DNA of 64,000 nucleotides from Oceanicola sp. D3 (GCF_006351965.1 NZ_CP040932.1:3038001-3102000); one strand, 5' to 3'; numbered from the stretch's first letter, positions 17,547 through 26,102 are shown. The notes: generated by a model not told the origin, from the letters alone. Numbers and translations: made by a program.

Positions 17547-17562
17547 TTCGCTTATAAGCGAA
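17547..17562. promoter_or_regulatory. 16-bp perfect palindrome upstream of the XpaC/TelA cluster
   Basis: TTCGCTTATAAGCGAA is perfectly self-complementary and lies about 33 bases before the first ATG of the cluster, in an AT-rich gap. It could be an operator or part of the promoter. One such palindrome is expected by chance in 64 kb, so the call is tentative. Confidence 0.35.
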
Positions 17563-17594
17563 GATATGCGCCACGCGGGCGCGGGTGGGGTGAG

Positions 17595-17681
17595 ATGTCT
17601 GGAGACGGTTTGCAGAAACTGAGCTACGCGCTGCTTTTGGCGCTGATGCTCTATGCCGCGTTCACGGGCGGGGGTGCCTGA
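17595..17681 (+). CDS. 28-aa putative membrane peptide
   Basis: A short reading frame, MSGDGLQKLSYALLLALMLY followed by AAFTGGGA. Residues 9-24 form one hydrophobic helix. Its TGA overlaps the ATG of the XpaC-type gene by one base (TGATG), the classic layout for translational coupling. A GTGGGGTGAG stretch lies just upstream as a weak ribosome-binding site. No known family recognised. It could be a leader peptide needed only for translation of the next gene, or a small membrane partner of the cluster. Confidence 0.5.
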   Translation: MSGDGLQKLSYALLLALMLYAAFTGGGA

Positions 17682-18592
17682 TGGCCCAGCGCTACGGTGG
17701 AAAGTTCAGCCCTGATGGCTCGCAAGCGGGCGATGAGAATGTTCGCGCTGCGCCCGAAGCTCCCAAGGCCTCCAGCATGGCACCGAAGTTCGCAGGGGCC
17801 AGCCGGGCGCGGGCCGGGATGCGCTCCAACCTCATGTTCGTGGTGCCGCTGATCTTCCTCTGGCACGCTTTCACCTCTGATGCGAAGGGCCTCGCGCTCT
17901 ATCTGGTGGCCGTGGGTGTGCTGATGCTCGCCGCATGGCTCACCCGCGAAGGCCTGAAGGCGCAGGAGGCATGGGAGGCGCGCAAGGTCGCCCGCCGCCC
18001 CGGCATTCCGCGCAAGATTTTTGGCTCGGTGCTGACCGGCCTCGGCCTAGGAGTGGTTGGGCTTGCCGGGCATGGGCTAGTAGAGGCCATCATCTTCGGC
18101 GTGCTCGGCGCAGGGCTGCATAGTTTTGCCTTCGGGCTTGATCCGATGTCTGACAAAGGGATGGAGGGCATCGACCTGCGCCAGCAGGATCGCGTGGCCC
18201 GCGCCGTGGACGAGGCCGAGGCCCATCTTGCCGCCATGGCTGATGCGGTGAAGCGCGCGGGCGATCGCGGCGTGGCCGACCGCGTGGCGCGCTTTTCCGA
18301 CACGGCCCGCACCATGTTTCGCACCGTCGAGGAAGATCCGCGCGACCTGACAGCAGCGCGCAAGTTCATGGGCGTCTACCTGATGGGGGCCAAGGACGCG
18401 ACGGTGAAGTTTGCCGATATCTACAGCCGCAACGGCGATGCGCAGGCCAAGGCCGATTACCTCGCCCTGCTTGATGAAATGGAAGCCAATTACGCCCAGC
18501 GCACGGAGAAGCTGCTGCTGGATGACCGCACCGATCTGGACATCGAAATAGAAGTGCTGCGCGACCGTCTGCAGCGTGAAGGGGCGCATTAA
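17681..18592 (+). CDS. XpaC-type membrane protein (5-bromo-4-chloroindolyl phosphate hydrolysis family)
   Basis: A 303-aa protein with two to four hydrophobic segments between residues 48 and 150 (LMFVVPLIFLWHAFTS; LALYLVAVGVLMLAAWL; VLTGLGLGVVGLAGHGLVEA) and a long helical cytosolic C-terminal half rich in Asp/Glu/Arg. The family name comes from B. subtilis XpaC; its biochemical role is not known. In Bacillus xpaC is co-transcribed with a telA-like gene (yaaN), exactly as here, where a TelA-type gene follows 28 bases later. Likely works with it at the inner membrane. Confidence 0.75.
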   Translation: MAQRYGGKFSPDGSQAGDENVRAAPEAPKASSMAPKFAGASRARAGMRSNLMFVVPLIFLWHAFTSDAKGLALYLVAVGVLMLAAWLTREGLKAQEAWEARKVARRPGIPRKIFGSVLTGLGLGVVGLAGHGLVEAIIFGVLGAGLHSFAFGLDPMSDKGMEGIDLRQQDRVARAVDEAEAHLAAMADAVKRAGDRGVADRVARFSDTARTMFRTVEEDPRDLTAARKFMGVYLMGAKDATVKFADIYSRNGDAQAKADYLALLDEMEANYAQRTEKLLLDDRTDLDIEIEVLRDRLQREGAH

Positions 18593-18620
18593 GCCCCGCG
18601 TAAAAAGGAGATCAGGGACA

Positions 18621-19820
18621 ATGGAACAGGAAGTTCACGCCAAGGCCAAAGAGACGCTGGCGCAGGTTGAAGAGGTCAACGCCGTGGTGCTGCCCGAGCC
18701 GGTGGATGCCAACGCCGTGGTGCCGCTGGCCGAGGCCGACCCTGCCCTTTCGGCTGAGATCACAAAGCGCATGTGCGAGTTGGACATGTCCGACACCGGC
18801 TCCATCGTCAACTTCGGCTCCGCCGCCCAATCCGAGCTTCAGACGATCTCTCAGGCCATGCTGGCGGACGTGAAGAACAAGGACGTCGGCCCCGCTGGCG
18901 ATGGGTTGCGCAAGATGGTCACCACCATTCGCGGCTTCTCGGTCTCCGAGTTGGACGTGCGCCGCAAGCGGAGCTGGTGGGAAAAGCTGATCGGCCGCGC
19001 CGCGCCCTTTGCAAATTTCCTCAGCCGTTTCGAGGACGTGCAGGACCAGATCGACAACATCACCAGCGAGCTTGAAGGCCATGAGCACAAGCTGCTGAAG
19101 GACATCAAGTCGCTCGACGTGCTCTATGAGAAGACCCTGAACTTCTACGACGAACTGGCGCTCTACATCGCCGCTGGCGAGGCCAAGATTGCCGAGCTGG
19201 ATGCCACCACGATCCCCGCCAAGGAGGCCGAGGTGCAGGCCGCCCCCGAGGAAGAGGGCGTGATGAAGGCTCAAGAGCTGCGTGATCTGCGTGCCGCCCG
19301 TGATGACCTTGAGCGCCGGGTGCACGACCTCAAGCTGACGCGTCAGGTGACGATGCAGAGCCTGCCCTCGATCCGACTGGTGCAGGAGAACGACAAGAGC
19401 CTTGTCACCAAGATCAACTCCACCCTCGTCAACACCGTGCCGCTCTGGGAGACCCAGCTGGCGCAGGCGGTGACGATCCAGCGCAGCGCCGAGGCCGCCG
19501 AGGCCGTGCGCTCTGCCAATGACCTCACCAACGAGCTGCTGACGCAGAACGCCAAGAACCTGCGCGAGACCAATGCCAAGATCCGCACCGAGATGGAGCG
19601 CGGCGTTTTTGATATCGAGGCGGTCAAGACGGCCAACGCCGAGCTGGTGGCGACCATTCAGGAAAGCCTGCAAATTGCCGATGAGGGCAAGCGCAAGCGC
19701 GCCGAGGCCGAGGAGGAACTTCAGAAGATGGAGCACGAGCTGAAAGAGACGCTCGCCTCTGCCAAGGCCCGCAAGACCGGGCTGGGCGACGCGGCGGGCA
19801 CCGCCGTTTCGGAAAGCTGA
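18621..19820 (+). CDS. TelA/KlaA-type toxic anion resistance family protein
   Basis: A 399-aa soluble, mostly helical protein of the TelA family (plasmid RK2 tellurite resistance KlaA; Bacillus YceH/YaaN). Seen: RKRSWWEKLIGRAAPFANFLSRFEDVQDQI (the conserved WW-F stretch), a central coiled-coil half and the family block SIRLVQENDKSLVTKINSTL-VNTVPLWETQLAQAV near residues 262-296. An AAGGAG and a second purine stretch precede the ATG at 18621. It directly follows the XpaC-type gene. The molecular function is unsettled, with links to envelope stress and resistance to tellurite and cell-wall antibiotics in other species. Confidence 0.88.
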   Translation: MEQEVHAKAKETLAQVEEVNAVVLPEPVDANAVVPLAEADPALSAEITKRMCELDMSDTGSIVNFGSAAQSELQTISQAMLADVKNKDVGPAGDGLRKMVTTIRGFSVSELDVRRKRSWWEKLIGRAAPFANFLSRFEDVQDQIDNITSELEGHEHKLLKDIKSLDVLYEKTLNFYDELALYIAAGEAKIAELDATTIPAKEAEVQAAPEEEGVMKAQELRDLRAARDDLERRVHDLKLTRQVTMQSLPSIRLVQENDKSLVTKINSTLVNTVPLWETQLAQAVTIQRSAEAAEAVRSANDLTNELLTQNAKNLRETNAKIRTEMERGVFDIEAVKTANAELVATIQESLQIADEGKRKRAEAEEELQKMEHELKETLASAKARKTGLGDAAGTAVSES

Positions 19821-19833
19821 GAGGAGCCGCGCA

Positions 19834-20784
19834 TTGCGCCGCATGCCAATGATCCCGAGAGTGGCGATGCTTGTCGCCGCCCTCGCCCTTGCAGGGTGCG
19901 AGGAGGTAACCGGCCCGGTCACCTCTCCGACCCCGCCTGAACGCCCGGACCTGCCTGAACCGGGGCCGAAGGAGCGCTCCGAGGCGAGCCGAATCGCCTC
20001 GCGCCACTATGCCCGCGTTCAAGCCGATCTGCTGGCCCGTGGCCTGTTGCGCCGGGATGGCGGTGGCCCCGATACGCCGTTTTCCGACCGGCAACTGACC
20101 GAGAACTTCATCCGCATCGCGCTCTTTGATGAGTATGTCTCCCGCGGCGGGGCGCTGATTGCCCAGCAGTCGGAATCCAGCCTGCGCCGCTGGCAACAAC
20201 CCGTCCGCTTTGGACTGCGCTTCGGTGAGAGCGTGCCCGAGGCCCAGCGCGCCAAGGATCGCGCCAACGTAGCCTCTTATGTGCGCCGCCTTGGCAAGGC
20301 GACCGGCCATCCGATGTCAATGGGCACCGGGAATGGCAACTTCACCGTCTTGATGCTGAACGAAGATGAACGCGCCGCCATCGGCCCCGAGTTGCAGCGG
20401 CTGGTGCCGGGCATCGACCGTGCCGCCATCCGCACCATCGAGAACCTGCCGCGCGACACGCTCTGCCTCGTCTTTGCCACCACCACCGCCACCAGCTCTG
20501 TCTACACCCGCGCCGTGGCGATCATCCGCGCCGAACACCCCGATCTGCTGCGCCTGTCCTGCATTCACGAGGAACTGGCGCAGGGGCTGGGGCTTGCCAA
20601 TGACAGCCCCGAGGCCCGCCCCTCGATCTTCAACGATGACGAAGAATTTGGCCTGCTCACCACCCATGATGAAATGCTCCTGCGCATCCTCTACGACAAG
20701 CGCCTTGAGCCGGGCATGACGGCGCTGGAGGCCAAACCGATCGTCAAGAAGATCGTTGCCGAGGCGATGGGGGGCCGGGTTTGA
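19834..20784 (+). CDS. DUF2927 lipoprotein
   Basis: About 316 aa. A signal peptide with lipobox LALAGC near residue 22 precedes a Pro-rich linker. The conserved DUF2927 core follows: FSDRQLTENFIRIALFDEY, RRWQQPVRFGLRF, and a C-terminal CIHEELAQGLGLANDSPEARPSIFNDDEEFGLLTTHDEMLLRILYD. The HEExxQ-like stretch and paired Asp/His residues suggest a metallopeptidase-like site, unproven. The best-placed start is a TTG at 19834, seven bases after GAGGAG; an ATG three codons on is the alternative. Part of the XpaC/TelA run (13-base gap after telA). Confidence 0.8.
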   Translation: MRRMPMIPRVAMLVAALALAGCEEVTGPVTSPTPPERPDLPEPGPKERSEASRIASRHYARVQADLLARGLLRRDGGGPDTPFSDRQLTENFIRIALFDEYVSRGGALIAQQSESSLRRWQQPVRFGLRFGESVPEAQRAKDRANVASYVRRLGKATGHPMSMGTGNGNFTVLMLNEDERAAIGPELQRLVPGIDRAAIRTIENLPRDTLCLVFATTTATSSVYTRAVAIIRAEHPDLLRLSCIHEELAQGLGLANDSPEARPSIFNDDEEFGLLTTHDEMLLRILYDKRLEPGMTALEAKPIVKKIVAEAMGGRV

Positions 20785-21545
20785 TCGCACGGTTGCTGCG
20801 GCGACCGGGCTCGTCGCGCCACTTGTCAGCCGGATCGAAACCCCTGATCCTCTTGGCACTGCTCTGCTGCCTTGCGCCCCTGCCTGCTCTGGCCAAAAGC
20901 GCCTGCGAGGACGACGACGCCACCCGCCTGACACCTTCGCTGGCGGCGCAAGCGACTGACTGCCGGGTGGAAGGCATTCTCTCCCCCATCCTTGGAGACG
21001 CAACACTTTATACCAACAATTCCGAGAGCCCTCGCGCCTTGGCGCAGGTGCCAATCGCACGAGGCGTGCGACTTCTGCGCAGCTTTCTCTGGCAGGGGCA
21101 GCGGGTGTTTCTGCTTGGTCGCCCGCCTCAAACGCCATCTGTGCCGCGCGCCATGCGATCTGTTTACGAAGCCCCCGCTTTCCTGATCCTCGACACCGGG
21201 GATGTCCTTGCCACCCACCTCGGAAACACCGGCACCCTGCGACGCCCAAATCAGCAGGATTCGGCCTTGCTGATCACACCCCGCTACAAGCCGCTCGAAA
21301 GCTTTGCCGACTGGGCAATGGAACGCCTCCTCGGCGAGCCGGAGCAAAGTCCACTTGTCAGCCTCGCCCGCGAGGTTACCGGCCCCATGGTGATGCTGCC
21401 ACTTGGCGAGGGGCGTGAGGTGCCTGCGGCTCTGGCGCTCGTGCCTCACCCGCCCCCACCAGGCCTGCTCGCCGCCTTCGGCCTGCCCGACATGGGCAGC
21501 GGTGCTACCTTTCTTGCGCCGCCCCCCGCGACGCCAAACCCCTAG
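20781..21545 (+). CDS. Exported protein of unknown function
   Basis: A 254-aa protein. A signal peptide (PLILLALLCCLAPLPALA, cleavage near residue 38) is followed by a secreted domain with two to three Cys (SACEDDD, TDCRVEG), which may form a disulfide, and a Pro-rich C-terminus. No family recognised. The TTG start at 20781 overlaps the stop of the DUF2927 gene (TTGA), so the two are translationally coupled and probably act together in the periplasm. Confidence 0.65.
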   Translation: MIARLLRRPGSSRHLSAGSKPLILLALLCCLAPLPALAKSACEDDDATRLTPSLAAQATDCRVEGILSPILGDATLYTNNSESPRALAQVPIARGVRLLRSFLWQGQRVFLLGRPPQTPSVPRAMRSVYEAPAFLILDTGDVLATHLGNTGTLRRPNQQDSALLITPRYKPLESFADWAMERLLGEPEQSPLVSLAREVTGPMVMLPLGEGREVPAALALVPHPPPPGLLAAFGLPDMGSGATFLAPPPATPNP

Positions 21546-21627
21546 CACCCAACCCGCGCCGCGATAGGCACTGGCCAGCACTGGCTCGTTGGCTATAGTC
21601 ACCGCATTAACTTTTCAGGAGGCCGCC

Positions 21628-22833
21628 ATGGGCATTCTCGATTTTCTCTCAGGCGAATTCATCGACGTCATCCATTGGACAGACGACACCCGCGACACGA
21701 TGGTCTGGCGCTTTGAGCGCTACGGCCACGAAATCAAGTATGGCGCAAAGCTGACCGTCCGCGAAGGGCAGGCAGCGGTGTTCATCCACGAAGGCCAGCT
21801 GGCCGATGTGTTCTCTCCCGGCATGTACATGCTGGAAACCAACAACATGCCGATCATGACCAAGCTCCAGCACTGGGACCATGGCTTCCAGTCGCCGTTC
21901 AAGAGCGAGATCTATTTCGTCAACACCACCCGCTTCAACGACAACAAGTGGGGCACCAAGAACCCGGTCATGCTGCGTGACCCCGAGTTCGGCCCCACCC
22001 GCATTCGGGCCTTCGGCACCTACTCGGTGAAGGTGAGCGACCCGGCCCTCTTCATGCAAGAAATCGTCGGCACCGACGGCGAGTTCACCTCTGACGAGAT
22101 CACCTTCCAGATCCGCAACATCATCGTGCAGGAAGCCTCCCGCGTGATGGCCGGAAGCGGCATCCCGGTGCTCGACATGGCCGCAAACACCCGCGACATG
22201 GGCAAGCTCATCTCTGCCGAGGTCAGCAAGACGCTCTCCGAATACGGCATGATCATCCCCGAGCTCTATATCGAGAACATCTCCCTGCCCCCCGCCGTCG
22301 AGGAGGTGCTCGACAAGCGCACCTCCATGGGCGTGGTCGGGGATCTGGGCAAATACACCCAGTTCGCCGCAGCCGAAGCGATGAGCGCCGCCGCCGCCAA
22401 CCCCGGAGCCGGGGGCAATGGCATGGGCGCCGGCCTTGGCATGGGTATGGGCATGGCAATGGCCAACCAGATGGGCGCCGCGATGAACCCGCAGGGCCAC
22501 GCCCAGCAGCCCCAGCCCGGCCCTTGGGGAGCCCCCGCCCATGGCACCGCCATGCCCGGCGGCCAGCCCGGCTATGCCCCCGCGCCAACCCATGCCGCGC
22601 CCCCGCCCCCGCCGCCCCCGCCGGTGGAGAAGCTTTGGCACGTGGCCGCCAACGGCGCCACCGAAGGCCCGTTCTCCAAGGCTCGCATGGGCCGCATGGT
22701 GCAAGAGGGCAGCCTCACCCGCGACAGCACGGTCTGGACCGCCGGTCAGGATGGCTGGCTGAAAGCAGGCGACATCCCCGAGCTGGCCCAACTCTTCACC
22801 ATCCTCCCGCCGCCCCCGCCGCCGGGGGTATGA
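21628..22833 (+). CDS. SPFH-domain protein with C-terminal GYF_2 domain (YdjI/virion-core-like)
   Basis: A 401-aa protein. Residues 1-245 are an SPFH/band-7-like domain of the YdjI type (MGILDFLSGEFIDVIHWTDD, GQAAVFIHEGQLADVFSPGMYML, IVQEASRVMAGSGIPVLDMA, ISLPPAVEEVLDKRTSMGVVGD). A Gly/Met-rich then Pro-rich linker (residues 255-335) leads to a GYF_2 domain (WHVAANGATEGPFSKARMGR, TAGQDGWLKAGDI) that would bind proline-rich peptides. CAGGAGG precedes the ATG at 21628. In B. subtilis YdjI recruits PspA to membranes; no pspA is seen here. Likely a membrane scaffold. Confidence 0.83.
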   Translation: MGILDFLSGEFIDVIHWTDDTRDTMVWRFERYGHEIKYGAKLTVREGQAAVFIHEGQLADVFSPGMYMLETNNMPIMTKLQHWDHGFQSPFKSEIYFVNTTRFNDNKWGTKNPVMLRDPEFGPTRIRAFGTYSVKVSDPALFMQEIVGTDGEFTSDEITFQIRNIIVQEASRVMAGSGIPVLDMAANTRDMGKLISAEVSKTLSEYGMIIPELYIENISLPPAVEEVLDKRTSMGVVGDLGKYTQFAAAEAMSAAAANPGAGGNGMGAGLGMGMGMAMANQMGAAMNPQGHAQQPQPGPWGAPAHGTAMPGGQPGYAPAPTHAAPPPPPPPPVEKLWHVAANGATEGPFSKARMGRMVQEGSLTRDSTVWTAGQDGWLKAGDIPELAQLFTILPPPPPPGV

Positions 22834-22863
22834 GGCACCGGCTCAGCATCGCGTGAACGAAAC

Positions 22864-22891
22864 AGCGCCGCGCCCACACCGGCGCGGCGCT
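22864..22891 (+). terminator. Strong GC hairpin after the SPFH gene
   Basis: AGCGCCGCGCC, loop CACACC, GGCGCGGCGCT: an 11-bp perfect stem 30 nt past the stop codon. The downstream tail is only TTGCGGTTG, so termination may be partial. Confidence 0.6.
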
Positions 22892-22912
22892 TGCGGTTGA
22901 AGGACCAGCCCC

Positions 22913-23383
22913 ATGCCCCGCCCCGCCAGCTACTCCCGCCTGCAAGTCGTCCTCCACTGGGTCGTGGTGGCACTCATCATCGCCGCCTTCCTGCTCTCCG
23001 ACCAGATGGACGAATGGGAAGACATGCCCGCCGACGCCGCACTGCCCCTGCATGGCATCATTGGCCTCACCGTCTTCTTCCTCATGCTCGCCCGCCTCGC
23101 CCTGCGGCTCTTTCGCGGCGCGCCACCCCCGCCAAAGAATGATCCGGCATGGCAGCAGCGTGTGGCCGAGCTGACCCACTGGGTACTCTATGCGCTGGCC
23201 ATCGCCACGCCGTGGTCGGGCGGCTTTGCTTTCTACCTGCGATGGGAAGAGGCCGCCGATGTTCACGAGCTGCTGAAGACCCTGCTGCTGCTCACCGCCG
23301 CGGCCCACACCGCCGCCGCGCTCTACCACCAGTTCATCGTGAAAGACGGTCTGATGGCGCGGATGGGGCTGCGCCGGCCTTAG
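22913..23383 (+). CDS. Cytochrome b561 family protein
   Basis: A 156-aa four-helix membrane protein. YSRLQVVLHWVVVALIIAAF carries the first haem His, LHGIIGLTVFFLMLARLALR the second, and ELTHWVLYALAIATPWSGGF plus HELLKTLLLLTAAAHTAAALYHQF the rest. Di-haem b561 proteins of this type move electrons from the quinone pool or cytosol to periplasmic acceptors. It sits inside the SPFH/zinc-ribbon run on the same strand, but no functional tie is evident from the sequence. Confidence 0.88.
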   Translation: MPRPASYSRLQVVLHWVVVALIIAAFLLSDQMDEWEDMPADAALPLHGIIGLTVFFLMLARLALRLFRGAPPPPKNDPAWQQRVAELTHWVLYALAIATPWSGGFAFYLRWEEAADVHELLKTLLLLTAAAHTAAALYHQFIVKDGLMARMGLRRP

Positions 23384-23451
23384 CCCCCTAGCACCCACCG
23401 GCCCCTTCCCTTAACCTGCTGCCAAAGCATTCTGACCCAGACGCGATTTTC

Positions 23452-24558
23452 ATGACCGACAGCCAATCCTCCGCCACCGAAGAGCACCGCTTCCCCTGCC
23501 CCGCGTGCGGCGCAGACATGCGGTTTGACCCGACATCGGGCGCGCTGATGTGCGACCACTGCGGCCATCGCGAGGAGGCGGTGGATGAAGATCAGGCCGC
23601 GCCTGCCATCACCGAGTTGGACTATGAGGCCGCGCTGAGGGCGCAACTGCCCGAAGCGGAGATGGAGGAAACCCGCGTTCTGCAGTGTGATAGCTGCGGC
23701 GCGCAGGTGGAGTTCGACGAGCACGACCACGCCACCGAATGCCCCTTCTGCGCGACCCCCATCGTTACCGACACCGGCACCCACCGCCATATCAAACCCA
23801 AGGGCCTCGTGCCCTTCGCCTTGAAGGAAGAGCAGGCGCGGGATGCGATGAACGAGTGGCTCGGCAAGCTCTGGTTCGCGCCCGGGGGCCTTCAGCAGTA
23901 CGCCCGCAAGGGCCGCCGGATGCAGGGCATTTACGTGCCCTACTGGACCTATGATGCCGACACCAAGAGCCGCTACACCGGCATGCGGGGGGTGTACTAC
24001 TACGTCACGCAAACGGTCATGCGGGACGGCAAGCCCGAGCAGCGCCGCGTTCGCAAGATCGCATGGACCCCGGTGAAAGGCCGGGTTGCGCGCTGGTTTG
24101 ACGACGTTCTTGTGCTGGCCTCCCGCAGCTTGCCGAAAAAGTACACCGATGGCCTGCAACCGTGGAACCTGACAGGGCTGGAGCCCTACGCGCCCCACTT
24201 CCTCGCCGGTTTTCGCGCTGAAGGCTATCAGGTGGAACTGGCTGAGGGCTTTGAAGAGGCCAAGGGCATCATGGAAGCTCAGATCCGTCGCGATGTGCGC
24301 TTTGATATCGGCGGCGACCAGCAGAAGATTGCCTCGCTCAGCACCGACATGAGCGACATCACCTTCAAGCACATCCTCCTGCCGGTCTGGCTGGCAGCCT
24401 ACAAGTACAAGGGCAAGAGCTACCGCTTTGTGGTCAACGGCCAGTCGGGCAAGGTGCAGGGCGAGCGGCCCTGGTCGGCCTGGAAGATCGCCTTTGCCGT
24501 TGTGCTGGGCCTGATCGTGGCCGGGGCCGTGGGCTACGCGGTGGCGATGAGCCAGTAG
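23452..24558 (+). CDS. Zinc-ribbon membrane protein (TFIIB-type zinc ribbon, YdjG-like)
   Basis: A 368-aa protein. Two CxxC-type zinc ribbons: CPACGADMRF with CDHCGHRE (residues 16-40), and CDSCGAQVEF with CPFCATPIV (residues 79-103). A mixed beta domain follows (GIYVPYWTYDADTKSRYTG), with one transmembrane helix at the C-terminus (IAFAVVLGLIVAGAVGYAVA). Such proteins are often mis-named PriA-like helicases, but there is no helicase motif. B. subtilis YdjG has a comparable build and partners the SPFH protein YdjI; here the SPFH gene is 0.6 kb upstream. Confidence 0.75.
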   Translation: MTDSQSSATEEHRFPCPACGADMRFDPTSGALMCDHCGHREEAVDEDQAAPAITELDYEAALRAQLPEAEMEETRVLQCDSCGAQVEFDEHDHATECPFCATPIVTDTGTHRHIKPKGLVPFALKEEQARDAMNEWLGKLWFAPGGLQQYARKGRRMQGIYVPYWTYDADTKSRYTGMRGVYYYVTQTVMRDGKPEQRRVRKIAWTPVKGRVARWFDDVLVLASRSLPKKYTDGLQPWNLTGLEPYAPHFLAGFRAEGYQVELAEGFEEAKGIMEAQIRRDVRFDIGGDQQKIASLSTDMSDITFKHILLPVWLAAYKYKGKSYRFVVNGQSGKVQGERPWSAWKIAFAVVLGLIVAGAVGYAVAMSQ

Positions 24559-24643
24559 GCGAGTGCTGGCATAGGGCAAGACCCGCTCTGCGCCAGCCTC
24601 TTGCGCCATGCCCCCGCTATCGGCTAGAGCCATTGCAAACAAG

Positions 24644-24665
24644 GCACCGTTAGCGGTAACGGTGC
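24644..24665. promoter_or_regulatory. Inverted repeat in the leader of the PfkB kinase gene
   Basis: GCACCGTTA, four bases GCGG, then TAACGGTGC: a 9-bp perfect inverted repeat ending 16 bases before the ATG. The half-site GTTA..TAAC resembles LacI-family operators of the GntR (gluconate) type. It could alternatively act as an RNA stem close to the ribosome-binding site. Confidence 0.5.
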
Positions 24666-24681
24666 GAGTGGAGGACCACCC

Positions 24682-25608
24682 ATGATCATTTGCGCGGGCG
24701 AGGCCCTGATCGACATGCTGCCCCGCGAAGCTGCGGATGGTGAGGCGATGTTTCTGCCCGTCTGCGGCGGCTCGGTCTTTAACACGGCGATCGCCCTCGG
24801 GCGGCTCGGTGCCGAGGCCGGGCTGGTTTCGGGCGTCTCGACCGATATGTTCGGCGCGCAGCTGGTCGAGGGGCTCACCGCCTCCAAGGTCACACCCGAT
24901 CTGCTGATGCGCTCGGATCGCCCCACCACGCTGGCCTTCGTCCGGCTCACCAATGGCCAGGCCGAATATGCCTTTTTCGACGAGGGCAGCGCCGGCCGGA
25001 TGATCCGCGTCAAAGACCTACCAACGTTGCCACGCACCGCCAAAGCCGTGTTCTTCGGCGGCATCTCTCTTGCCGTAAAGCCCTGCTGTGACACCTATTT
25101 TTCCCTCATGAAGCGCCACTCCAAGAGCAAGCTCATCATGATGGACGTCAACGTCCGCCCCGATTTTATCCCCGACGAGGCCGAGTATCGCGCCCGCACA
25201 GAAGCCATGCTCGCCCATACCGACATCCTCAAGCTCTCCGACGAAGACCTCGCGTGGATGTTCGGCGATGCCGACCCATCGGCCCATGCAGAGGCGCTTT
25301 TGGCCAAGGGGCCCAAGATGATCTGCGTCACCGAAGGGGCCAAGGGCGTGACCGCCTACACGGCCTCCGGGGCCCACACTGTGCTGGCCGAACGGGTTGA
25401 GGTGGTCGACACCGTTGGTGCGGGCGATACCTTCAACGCAGGCTTGCTCGCCGGGCTCGACCGGGCCGGGGCGCTCTCCAAATCGGCACTGGCCGAGGGG
25501 CCGCCCAAGGAGGTGGTTATTGAAGCGTTGCGCCTTGGCACCCGCGCTGCCGCCGTCACCGTGCAGCGCGCTGGCGCAAACCCGCCCTGGGCCGCAGAAC
25601 TGGCATGA
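24682..25608 (+). CDS. PfkB-family sugar kinase (fructokinase-like)
   Basis: A 308-aa ribokinase-fold kinase. N-terminal substrate loop [14 protein letters not shown] and [21 protein letters not shown]-terminal catalytic signature [18 protein letters not shown] with the catalytic Asp near residue 254. Overall form is nearest to bacterial fructokinases; 2-keto-3-deoxygluconate kinase is an alternative. GGAGG precedes the ATG. dtd starts within its stop codon (ATGA). An inverted repeat in the leader may be its operator. Confidence 0.85.
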   Translation: MIICAGEALIDMLPREAADGEAMFLPVCGGSVFNTAIALGRLGAEAGLVSGVSTDMFGAQLVEGLTASKVTPDLLMRSDRPTTLAFVRLTNGQAEYAFFDEGSAGRMIRVKDLPTLPRTAKAVFFGGISLAVKPCCDTYFSLMKRHSKSKLIMMDVNVRPDFIPDEAEYRARTEAMLAHTDILKLSDEDLAWMFGDADPSAHAEALLAKGPKMICVTEGAKGVTAYTASGAHTVLAERVEVVDTVGAGDTFNAGLLAGLDRAGALSKSALAEGPPKEVVIEALRLGTRAAAVTVQRAGANPPWAAELA

Positions 25609-26048
25609 GGGCGCTGCTGCAGCGAGTGCTGGAGGCCTCCGTCACTGTCGAGGGCGAGCGGATTTCGCAGATCGGGCCGGGGCTGTTGGTGCTGGTTTGC
25701 GCCATGGAGGGCGACAGCGAGGCCGAAGCCGAAAAACTGGCCGCCCGCATTTCAAAGCTGCGTATCTTTCAAGATGAGGCGGGCAAGATGAACCGCGCCT
25801 TGACCGATATTAACGGCGAAGCGCTTGTGGTCAGCCAGTTCACCCTCGCCGCTGATACGCGGCGCGGCAACCGCCCCGGCTTTTCCGCCGCTGCGCCACC
25901 TGAAGTGGGCCGCGCCCTCTATGAACATTTCGCCGATGCGCTCGCAGCGCTTGGCGTGCCGGTGCAGCGGGGCCGCTTTGCAGCAGATATGAAGGTGGCG
26001 CTGGTCAACGACGGTCCAATCACCATCTGGCTCGATACCGAGGGTTGA
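25605..26048 (+). CDS. dtd: D-aminoacyl-tRNA deacylase
   Basis: A 147-aa full-length [23 protein letters not shown], the substrate-binding SQFTLAAD at residues 77-84, and the C-terminal cross-subunit motif NDGPITI (around residue 137; Gly-cisPro). It hydrolyses D-amino acids and glycine wrongly attached to tRNA, a chiral proofreading step. Start overlaps the kinase stop (ATGA). A Zur box lies 32 bases past the stop. Confidence 0.96.
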   Translation: MRALLQRVLEASVTVEGERISQIGPGLLVLVCAMEGDSEAEAEKLAARISKLRIFQDEAGKMNRALTDINGEALVVSQFTLAADTRRGNRPGFSAAAPPEVGRALYEHFADALAALGVPVQRGRFAADMKVALVNDGPITIWLDTEG

Positions 26049-26079
26049 ACCCGCGCCCTGTAGGGGCTAGGTAACGGCT

Positions 26080-26093
26080 TGTTATAACATAAC
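26080..26093. promoter_or_regulatory. Zur box upstream of zur
   Basis: TGTTATAACATAAC, with the perfect palindrome TGTTATAACA, lies 10 bases before the zur start codon. The GTTATAACATAAC pattern agrees with the known alphaproteobacterial Zur-box type (GTTATGTTATAAC on the other strand). It predicts zinc-dependent autorepression of the whole zur-znuCB run. Confidence 0.82.
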
Positions 26094-26102
26094 GGCCCCC
26101 AT

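Noticed and set aside
18612-19922. 436-codon open frame antisense to the TelA-type gene
   Set aside because: The TelA frame has family motifs and a ribosome-binding site; the antisense frame has neither.
22380-22620. Repetitive Gly/Met- and Pro-rich DNA considered as a tandem repeat or CRISPR-like array
   Set aside because: Irregular coding low-complexity linker inside the SPFH-GYF protein; no regular repeat-spacer structure.
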